Assembly (NCBI GenBank): GCA_036571765.1
Contig: BROE01000003.1
Location: forward strand, 11,684,223 to 11,748,222
Length of the DNA: 64,000 nt
DNA from: Plecoglossus altivelis
Taxonomy: Eukaryota > Chordata > Actinopteri > Osmeriformes > Plecoglossidae
Reading direction: 5' to 3'
The position numbers and the translations under genes are program-made. Under the pieces are notes generated by a model. It worked only from the letters and a program-made list of their open reading frames with translations, did no database searches and had not been told where the DNA came from. Below, in pieces: positions 1 through 10,710 of this stretch. Position 1 is the first letter of the stretch. Each line of letters opens with the position of its first letter.

Positions 1-359
1 AGGAACAGCAAGACTTGAAACAGTCTGGAGGACAAACACAGAAGATTTAGAAATGTTGAGGGAGGAAAGAAAGAGAGATGGTGAAAGCCATGACTGACAT
101 CGCAGGTGATGCGGTCAACTTTGGAATGAAATTCACTAAATTCCCAAAAATGTTGTCTGGAGTCAGTCAAGTTCTGTCTTTCAGCAACTGACAGAAAAAA
201 TACACCTTGTAGTAAATCAAAGGAAAACACGGACCAAATCCCTTTACTGTAACGTAACCGTAGGTGCGGAAACAATCCTCACAACCTGAGAGATGGTCTC
301 TCAGGTGCCGTGACGAGGTGATGAGAGCGCTGGGGAAGGGATTCAAACCCACAGCCTAC
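1..359 (-). other. lamb1 intron 17, start of intron only
   Basis: Downstream (in transcript sense) of the exon 17 donor at 359. I looked for the LE6 cysteine pattern in all frames and saw none, so this is intron running off the window. Confidence 0.6.
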
Positions 360-1703
360 CTTTGGCTCCCTGGTGCAGCAGGGCTGAGATGCTGAAGATG
401 AAGTTATGGCAGATGTCGGTGGAGGGGGTCTTGACCACGCTCTGGCTGTTCTCCAGACAGCGGTAGCGCTGGAACGTGTCCCAGGCGTTGCTGGTGCCGC
501 TGTGGTCACCGCGGCCTGATTCTGAGAAGATATCCAGGTTCTTACAATGGGGCATGAGAACAATCTGGAAGAGAGAGGAGGAGAAGGAGGAGGGAGGGAA
601 TTCAGTTGGCAGGCTGGGCCACTCCATTTAAAGGAGCTGAAAGATGGAGAACAAGGAAGACTTGAGCTAATCCAGCTGCATCCACCTGACTTCATAGAGC
701 AAAGGTCTGTGTCTGTTAATGACATGACCCACAGTCGAAGGCACCAGAAAACTCTTTTCAAAAGACGTCCGACAAATGAGATCAGCTGTAGAATTATCGG
801 TTAAAATACTTTTAAAGAAATATAAAATACATTAATGGTGCCCGTGACAGCGAGGTAGGACTGACTTTGTGTGTAAAAGTTGGAGCAACTTTTATATCTT
901 GGCTGGAACTCATGGAACAGTTTTTATTGTTTGTGTGTTTGTGGGCTTACTGAGTCGATGAGCGTGTAGGGAGACTGCACGTCACTGAGAGCAGAGTAGA
1001 GAGGAAGGCTCAGTCTCACGGTGTAGTTGAGCCCGGTTTCAAAACACACCGGTCTGGGGAGAACCACATAGCTAGGACGCAGAGAGAAAGACAACCTTGT
1101 TACAAGATAAAGACAAGAACAAATAGACACACACGCAGACAACCCCACTTTCTCTGTCACAGATATACACACACACACTCAGAAGTCGTGTTTACCGTGA
1201 GCCAGGGTGGAGGGAGATCATCTGGTTGTCGTCGTCTGGCATAGTGTTGGCACAGCGACTATCTGCTGTGATTACCCCTGGCCTCATCACTGTCATCAAC
1301 ACCTCCTCCCACTGGTCTGGTAGCTACACACACAGGCAAGAAGCACACACAATTGTAGGTTATGCGCTTTTAAAATATATATGGCATGTTATTATATGGT
1401 ACACATGTTATAATTATAGGTTACATATGTTATGGTTAGAGGGTACGCTGTTCATGTTCGTATTCCTTGGAGTTATTCGGTCAGATGTTACAGTGAAACT
1501 GTTCATGTTTGGTGAGGGAGGAGGCAGGTGTGATATGAACCCACCTGAGGCTCGTAGCGGATGAGGATGTCATACTCCATGGAGTGGGGGACGTTGTCGA
1601 TAGAGAACTCCAGGAAGGCCCCCTCGGGCACGTTGACGAACCCAACGCCTGTCCAGGTAGGGCTGCGGTCCTGGGGGTGTGGCCTCTGGACCACTGTCAC
1701 TCC
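360..1703 (-). other. lamb1: lamb1 exons 14-17: L4 (domain IV) module
   Basis: Exons at 1545-1703, 1196-1323, 951-1071 and 360-564 encode residues 564-767. The globular L4 module interrupts the LE rod. Recognisable segments are WTGVGFVNVPEGAFLEF, HSMEYDILIRYEPQ, YVVLPRPVCFETGLNYTVRL and FSISALLHQGAK. The last exon ends at a GTAGGC donor (phase 1). The next exon, expected to begin LE6, is not present in positions 1-359. Confidence 0.88.
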
Positions 1704-4700
1704 CTGGAGAGGTGGACGGAAGGGGACGAGAGAGGGTATTATAGAGGGAGGTGGGGGAAGTGATTTTCATCGATCGCAGTCAAACAGTGGAAGGGTAAGA
1801 GTTCACTCACAGGTCCGAACTTGGCATCCTCTGCTTCGTAGGTGTAGTGGTCCAGGGCTATGAAGTAGAACCCTGACTCCACCTGGTCACAACGGCGGCC
1901 AAACATGTGGTCTCTGCACACACACTGACCTGTCTCTTGGGAACACCTTCAGAGGGGAAGGGGAATTCAAATAACGATGTTCAATCCTTTCGTAGTTCAG
2001 AGAATTTGAGAAGTTTGAACTTCTCATTTACTTAAGTTGGACCTCTGTTCTAAAACATTAACATTTTACAAGGTTCCGAATTAAACTTGCAAATTGAACA
2101 TGTTATATTTATGTAAAACAGGAATCAAAGTGTGAGGGCCTGTCATGATGAGAGGAAGGACTCACTCATTATTGACGGCTCCGCCCAGGTCACAGTCACA
2201 TGGCCTGCAGCCATCCATGTCGTTGCTGAGCCCCCAGTGCTCTGGCTGTGGAACACACACACACAAACACAGTGTTAAAACAGAAAACAGGTTTTTAAGG
2301 ACCTGTCGTTAGAGACCTCCCACCCTGTTTTTCAGCTGTGCTGGGAGATCAGGGTTAGCCTCTTACATCCTGCTGGCTGTTCGACGCCCCACACATTTAT
2401 GACCTTAGTGTGACTGAAGTCTTTTGAGCCAAAAAACCTCTTATTGCACTCGCAGCCAGCCAAACCATATAACCTGTATTTGTGTGTGTGTTCATCTGTC
2501 TAGGAGGGTGTGTTGAGTTAGGGAGACCACCGATGCAGCTGTGTTTTGTTTTTGTTTGGCATTTCTATGTTTTGTATATGCTTTGTAGCCAAGGTGATAG
2601 TCATATTTAGTGTCTGTTGTGTGTATCTGTGCCTCTGTGTGTGTGTGTGTGTCTGTGTGCACATGCACATGGGTGTGTATGCATGTATGTGTGTATGCTT
2701 TAATGCATGTATGTGTATGCACACATGCATTTGTGTGTGCATGTATGGGTGTGTGTGTGTGTATCTGTATGTGTACATGTGTGTCTGTGTGTGTATGCAC
2801 TTATGCATTTGTGTGTGCATGTATAGGAGTGTGTGTGTCTGAATGTGTGTGTGCATGTCTGCGTGTGTCTGCACACATGCATTTGTGTGTGTATGCGTGC
2901 GTGCGTGCCCCTCACCATGCACTGGTCACAGTCTCTCCCGGAGACCAGGCGTTTGCAGAAGCAGTCTCCAGTGTCTGTGTCACATGGGCTTCCTCCAGGC
3001 ACAGTCCCCAGGGCATTACAGGTGCAGGCTGGATCACACACAGAGAGCAGATCCACAACATCAGTTACACTGCGTACTAGTATCTATATTACCTTCTCCA
3101 TGTTCATGGCATACACTTCTTTAGACACCATCCTGTAGCTGCATATGGTTTTATAAGTGCTTTATGTCTGTATGTTACTGTGTGTGTGTGTGTGTATGTG
3201 TGTGTGTTTAGGGGGGGCTATCTACCAGTGTGTGTAAGTGCATGTCTATTTTTGAAAGCACTCCAGAGTGTGAGTGTGTGTTGTGACATCCCTGGAGAAT
3301 TCAAACCTTGCCCACCCTCCCAGCACCAGGACGAGTGGCCCTCGCTGCCTCACAGCCCTGTCGTAAGAGACAGTGGCACCCTGGTTCTCTCTCGGGCTGT
3401 CATCATGTGTGTGTGCCCTTACCCAGGCAGCCCAGAGGGTCGTTCCCCAATCCGTAGTGTGCCTGTTTGCACTGGTCACAGCGCTCCCCCTCCACGTTGG
3501 GCTTACAGCGACACTGGCCCGCAATGAGGCCATAGTGGACATCAGTGCTTCTGTCACAGATGCCTCCATTCAGCGAGCCCACTGGGTCACAGTTACATGC
3601 TAGAGAGGGAGAGACAGACAGGGAGAGAGGGGGGTAGGAAAGGAGAAATACAAAGAGAGATCATGTGAAATATAAGGCTCTGTGCACTGGAAAAGATTCA
3701 TTTTACCTCGGGGGACCAATAATCATCCAGCCTGATCCGTTTAATGCTGCGATAAACACTATGATTCACAAGACAGGAACTTTGAGATTTAGTTTGGAAT
3801 GCCGAGGAAAAGACTCTGCTTGACTCTAATTAAAGAGGAATTTAGGAAACAAAAATACGTGGGGCATTTCATTGTAGGATACTATAATAAGAGAACATGT
3901 TGAAGGTCAAAGAAGAACAGTCACAGAGGTCTAGAAAGGAAATATTGCATATCCTCCTCAGGATTAACAAGGTATCAGATGTTTGCTAAAAAATATACTT
4001 TGTTTGGAATTCATGTTCTTTCACACTATCACTGGTCTCAAGGACTGGATGCAGTTCTCACCACTTGATACAAACACACACTCCCACAACAGAGAGTGCA
4101 TCACCACACACACACCACACAGACAACACTGACTAGCTTACGTGTGTCTAAACAATTTTGACCTCAGTATTTCAGTCATGAAAGCAGGCAGGGGCGGGGG
4201 AGGTGTATTGTGGGTAGATATGCAGTCATCAGAGGGGGGTCGCGCTTCATATCAGCTTGGTGCCAGGAGAACGCCTCACCACTCAGACAGATGAAACTAC
4301 GACAAGCTTCAAAGCCCAGGTGTTCCTTCTAAACTCCACCAGAAACAGCATGAAAGACCAAGATGATAGGACACAAACACACTCGCACAGATGTGCACAC
4401 AAACGGCCACACGCGCGAGTGACATTCGTGGTTTGATTGGAGGCTAATGACACCCTCTTTTCATCTGTTTTAATAAAGATAACCGATGTGACAGAGAAGA
4501 GAATGGGATAATGAAGAGTGAGGGTTGGCCTACAGTGGAGGGGGACAGGTTGGTAGGATGGATGGAGAGATGAGACGAGAGGTCAAACAGTGATGAGAAG
4601 AAGCAAGAGAGAGAGTGTGAATGGTATGTATTGAACAGGTGATATGAGCAGAAGTAAAGGGTTTAAATCACTAATCCACCTGTCCTAGATGTTCGGGGGG

Positions 4701-7700
4701 GGGGGGGGGGGGGGGGGGGGTTGGGGGGCATAACAGTGGCAGTGTGTTTTTAAATGTTGGTGGGACAGCTTTTTAATATAACTGACAATGTGCCCATAAG
4801 TATCATGTTCTTTACTGTGGAGGGGCTTTGCTGTTATCATGTGGCACCCACTATTGAAAGAAACCTGCGCCTCTGGTTCAAAGGTCACAGAGCAGCGGTC
4901 GCTGTGAGGAACTCTGTGTTGAGGTGCTTTGTCTCATAGCTGCTTACGTTCGCAGATGTTGGGGTCTCGGACGTCCCTCTCAGGGTGTTGGTAGAAGAAG
5001 GGCTTGCACTGTTCACACTGGTGGCCCATGGTGTTGTGTTGACAGTCGTCACACACGCCCCCGCTCACGCTCCCCGTGGACAGGTACACGGCCATGTCGA
5101 AGTGGCATGAGTTGGAGTGCTGGTTGCAGTTACACACTAGAGAGAAAAAGGGGAGGGAGGGAGAGGGAGGGAGTGAGGTAAATAATGAGAGACACCGCAG
5201 AGCGGGGGAGATGACACTTTCATGAAAAATATTTATTCAAAGCATGTACAGTGAGTCAGTCTGCTAAATAAAAAACCCCATCTGGATTAAATCAAATTCT
5301 AAAGAAATCACTGTTTGGACACACGTAGTGTCATCACTTGTCTTAAGTTATAAGCACCAACACAAGTGTTTAAACCTATGATGGCTTCATACCAGAACAG
5401 CAGCCACAAATATAACCTTCTACTACAGTGTGAATTGATTTATCTCCAGAGCTGGATTTGTGGTGGCTTAAAGACACATGAGAATCAGATAAACAAAACG
5501 AATTATAATCAATCAACATTCCTCAATGTCTCAACCTCCCTGCCGTGTGGTTGGGGGTCTTACTTTTGCAGGCGTGGGTGTTACGGCCCTCCGCTGGTCT
5601 CCATGGAAGGTCGTGATAAAAGTCCTGACATTTCTCACAGTTCAGACCCATGGTGTTATGGTTGCACATGCAATGGCCGTGGACCTTGGAAGCAGACATT
5701 GACGAACACAGTTCAGTGTGTTGGTTACTCAAGCACCCAGGTCACACCTCATGCACAATCAACGGGAGAGAGGGAGGAAAAGCAGTGGAGAATTGCCGAG
5801 TAGACACAAATGTGAAACGCAGGAGCAGAGACTGTCAGCGCCAGGCAGAAACTGGGCTGAGTCTTCCTTAATCTCCCCGCCAGGGTCTCCAAAGAACTTA
5901 GGTTGAGTGATAAAGACGTGTTCGAAACCACTGTCAAAGAACTGAAACATGTTTTTTCTGATGGCATGATTAAATATTTAGAAGTCTTAAGCTATCTGTG
6001 TTTGAGAAGACACCGGTGCTAAAGCCCTATAGTGAGACTCCTGTGAAGAACGCCTGGTAACAGTATTAGACAACTGTTGCGAGAAGCTGCCGTTCTCCAG
6101 ATCTCTCTTCTTCAGCTTTGTCCTCCCAGTCTACCAGGTCCAGATGGCCACAGGGACTGTTTACGCTCTGCAGGGGCTGTCATCTGGTCTGTGTTACACC
6201 AAGGGAGACCAGGGTCAACACATGGGTAGAGGGGGTCTCTGGTGGATGCGTTGACGGGTCTGAATTCAATCCAACATCAGCGAGTACGACAAAAAGGAGC
6301 ACGTATTTGTGTCTCGTGCTTCGAAGAGTAAAGTTGCTCATGGTGGTCAGGGATTACTTTGTCACCTTGATGACATGTTGTTGCTGTTTTTGTTTGTTGT
6401 GACAATAGGAAGTCCGGTTCAGCTTATGATTGAGTTTTAGGGAGATGGAGACGTTTTGACGGTCGTCCGTCCTCGCAGTCTCAGGCGCGAGAGGCGGAAA
6501 TCCAAACAGCAAAGGGAAATCCTGCTGAGTCAGACTGACTGTAAACAGGCCAGAACAGAGACTAAACAGGATATGCATTGTTGAGCTCATCCTCCAGACT
6601 CAGATCTGACCTGCAAACATCCCTTACCTCTGCCTTGACACACACACACACACTCACACACAGACACACAAACCAATTCATATTCACGGTCCAACTTTCA
6701 CAAAAGTTGGACCAAAACAGCACAGACTAATAGTTCCCTTCGCTGGAATGGTACAGACATAAAACCTTTGAAGTCAGCAGCCTTTCATGGAACTTTCACG
6801 GACCAACCAATGCATGTTAAGCTGTTACATAAACCCTCTAAAATGTCAACTAGTGAGGCAGACTGAAACAAACACATTTCTTTACATGAAAGACGGCAAA
6901 GCCTGATCAAGTTGTAATTGGAGCCATGTTAACACTTGGCATGTGTGCAGTTCCCTCTATGCATGGCCCATATTGGAGTCATAGAGGCTAGCAGACATCA
7001 AAGCGACCACAGTTCACACTCATAACCCAATACTCAAGTTTGTCCCCGAATCACTGTCTGTTGGTCTCCATAAAAATCCTAATCAATCTTATAAAGACAT
7101 ATATTAATAAATAATTGAAGTAAGAGCTTACCATGCCTTCTACTTCTCCTCCCGCCCCGGTGACAGGCGCACACTCGGAGGCGTGGCCATAGCAGAAGCA
7201 GTTGCCGCGGACGACCATGTCATAGATGGCGTAGTAGTATTTCTCCTTGATCTCGACGCGAGAGTCTAATAGGTTGTCTCCCAGTGTGTGCAGCTTAGTG
7301 AACTTCACTCTCAGGTTGGTGATCTTCAGCATGTCTACAGGGTGGAGAAGCGTTTGTTAGCGCTTAGCACGTAGCTAGCATGAGGCGAAGTTGTTGTGGT
7401 TGAACGTGTCTTACTGTGGGGAAGTTTTCTTAACTGGAGTAATACTTCATGTTTTACATACAATATTTAAACATTATACATATGTATAATATTTATATAA
7501 ATATGTATAAAATATAGAAAAACGATGTGAAGTGTGCATGGCCAAACCTGATTCCTTCCCTTTAACACTTACTTTGTATTCTGGGACTGTAAGGATCTTC
7601 GATTCTGAATGCAGGGTCCAACACTCTGAAGATGACCTACATCAAACAGATAGTAGGGCTTCAATGGGAATACAGTAACTGTGACTTTTACATTTAGTCA

Positions 7701-8211
7701 TTTGGCGGATGTTTTTCTCCAAAGCAGCATACACATAGTTCACGAAGAGCAGCAAATACTCACTAGAAGTGCACAGATCCAACAGTATTATACAGTGGTC
7801 AGAATATAATGAGGCATTTTGCATGTTACAGACAAACCGGTTCCATCAAAAGCAACTAAATCTAAACACAGAGATTGACATTAGGTAGGTTTTGGTTAAC
7901 CGCCTGAATGTTGTTCATCTTGACCAAGTCTTCCAGAAGGGAGAAACCTCTAGATCTAGCAGACAGAAGAGCGTACCTCTCCCTCGGTCGAAGGCTCGAT
8001 GTCAGAGTAGCGGGAGTCGCAGATGACGTCGTCCACCTTGTGCATGGGCCCGCGAGACACGGAGGGGAAGGAGGCCTCGCAGTCGTAGGCAAAGTACCGG
8101 TACACCTGCCATGTCTTTCCAAAGTCAGCTGACCGCTCAATCACCATGGCTGCGGGCCGGAAAGTCTATAGAGGTGGAAAGAACAGTCCTCTAATGCTGT
8201 GGTCATATGGC

Positions 8212-8251
<40 letters not shown>

Positions 8252-8912
8252 GACTGACAGACAGAAAGACAGATAGACAGAGACAGACATACGCACAAAT
8301 ACAAAACAACACACGCTCATAAAACTTTGGATTTTCCATTTACTGCTCAATAACACACACACACACAGACTGAGTCTGTAGTAATCTGTCTGCAAGCACA
8401 CCTGGAAACTAGCCCACTTTTCCCAAACTAATCTTACGTAACCTCAAGTAAACCCAGATCCAAGATTTACAGTCTTAATACAGATGCAATCTGGCAACAT
8501 TCTGTACTAGCAAAAGGTATATGAGACCAAATCTGTTATTGTCATGATTAAACCGCAGCACGGTTTTACATTGACCATGATGAACTGTAACATGTCAGCA
8601 GGCAACAAATTATAATTATTAAGTGAGTCAGTTCTAGTTTGACAGTATTCTGCAGGGATATGATGAATGTTACATCAAAATGCTATGACACACTTTTTTA
8701 ATGAACAGCCCAGATAGGTTGAGGTATTAACAGTTAAACCTAACCAATCATTAAAGTTTACCAGAAGGACTTCTATACTCGGCCATTTCTGGAGAGTGTC
8801 TGTACATGTGACCTGTTCTAGTGTCTGTTACAGAAAACCTCAGGTTCTGCAGTAGAGACCCCTGCTGTTGGCGTCTTTCCCTACAATAGGCAGTCTGCTA
8901 CAACATTCCTTG

Positions 8913-8987
<75 letters not shown>

Positions 8988-10652
8988 AAAGAGACCTCCC
9001 ACAGGGCCCAGTCTACAGCTAATCTGCAGACGGTCCGAGCATCGCCTTACACTACCCCCACTCCCCCACTGCGAGCCCCCAGATGCGCTCCCTATTGGCT
9101 ACCTTAAAGGTCATGATGAGGTGGGTGAAGTGGAACTCCGCCTCCAAATTCAGCTGGATGGTCACATTCTGAACGCCTGGGCAGAAAGACAAGGGGGGGG
9201 GGGGATTTAAACAGAGGGGAAACGTGGATAGGAGAGAGATGAGGAAGGAGTGAGGGAGAGAATGGAGTAGGGGGGAGAGAACAGTAAAGGGGGGTAATGG
9301 AGTATAAGAACAGATTGGGTTACAGAAGAGGGCCGAGAAGTCAGAGGGGGTGAAACGGATGGAGAGGGGAAGAAGAAAAGAGGAAAAACACAACTGGGAG
9401 CGAGCTGAGGCTTCAATAAGCCAAGCTAAACAAACGCTGGAGTGTTTAACTCTGCACGCTCCACTTTTCCTTGAGAATCTCGTTACTATAGAAAACATAC
9501 AATCCATAAACTCAACACTTTGAGACACCTTTATGCTCATTTCACATGCACGTTTCATGCTTCTTTGATGAACTCCTGGCTTACAGGTTTTATGAAACAC
9601 TTGAGAGTGGTAAGGCAGCCAGCGGTGAAGCCGTTAACAGCTCAACTTAAAATCCCTCTTCCATTTCAGTGATCACTGAAAGTGAAATGCAATAAAACAC
9701 CACACTTGGTATCAAGAACTGTGTAAACCATTGAACATAATAGTTCAACCATATGTTTAGCATTAGTTCATTCAAAATCAGTTCAAATAGCATTCAGCAG
9801 CTAGCACTAGCAAAAAGTTGGGCCCAAGTTCATTAAAAAAACAGCCAAGAACTTTTCCCAGTAACTCCATAGTCCAGAAAACACCTATGTAACAGTACGA
9901 GGTTCTAGGATGTTTACATACTTTACTGTCTGCAGAATTAAGGAATTCTTCCCTGTCTACTGTATATTACTGAGCCTATCTGCAGAGCTGGCAAAATGTC
10001 AGGAAGAGTAATCCCACCACTTGTCATTATCCCACTTTCCATGACTTATATTTTTCCAAGACTCTCCTGAAATGACCTTCTGGCTGCTGGGAATTGTTGA
10101 TGTTGACTATACTGCGGTAAGTAGATGAGCTACACCTTGTTATTCAATACCTGTTATAGTTGGGTAGTTTGCGTTCAATCTTTCTAATAACAGACCTTGA
10201 TGTTTCAAGGTTTTATCAAATACCCAGTCACCATCCTCCTACAAAGCAAACTGAAACTAACTGACAGGACTAACTAACGGACTCTCAGAGCTGCTTTCAG
10301 CTCATTTTGCTAACCAACACGTATTACGACACGCTAATGTCTATCTCATTAACTGTAATGACATGGTCCTCCTGAGGCTATGTCTCAAGCCACGTCCTAG
10401 AGTCACCTGAGTAATGACTCCCAGGAGGTTAATCCTGTCATTCTCGAGTTTACAGACAGGTCATCGTTCTAACTAGTCAGCCATTACTGGGTCGTTCTGT
10501 TTGAAGACCTCCCTCCAACGGTGATTACAGGGAGTTTACCCATGGATGGAGGATAAGAAAAGAAAGAAGAGGGAGGGGTTGCCGGGGTGAGAGAAAAAAG
10601 AGAGTCGCCTTTGATAGAACTAGTCTACCTAGACGTGTGTGTGTGTGTGTGT

Positions 10653-10710
<58 letters not shown>

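Larger units (their letters stand above)
1811..5684 (-). other. lamb1: lamb1 exons 8-13: LE modules 1-5
   Basis: Exons at 5564-5684, 4948-5136, 3423-3599, 2916-3028, 2166-2245 and 1811-1946 encode residues 292-563. The regular eight-cysteine laminin EGF-like pattern is plain (HGHCMCNHNTMGLNCEKC, SGGVCDDCQHNTMGHQCEQC, GQCRCKPNVEGERCDQC, CKRLVSGRDCDQC, GQCVCRDHMFGRRCDQ). These rod-like modules hold the LN domain away from the trimer core. The exon 11-12 intron carries a roughly 430-bp TG/ATG-rich stretch. Confidence 0.9.

Noticed and set aside
2492..3080. Several overlapping open frames on both strands rich in His/Thr or Cys/Val
   Set aside because: They are translations of the TG/ATG repeat in lamb1 intron 11; only 2916-3028 (minus strand) is a real exon.
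8214..8290. Regular repeat considered as a CRISPR-like array
   Set aside because: Simple dinucleotide/tetranucleotide microsatellite in a vertebrate intron, with no spacers.
8868..9210. Open frames with long Cys-Val runs
   Set aside because: Product of the (GT)n microsatellite at 8917-8985.
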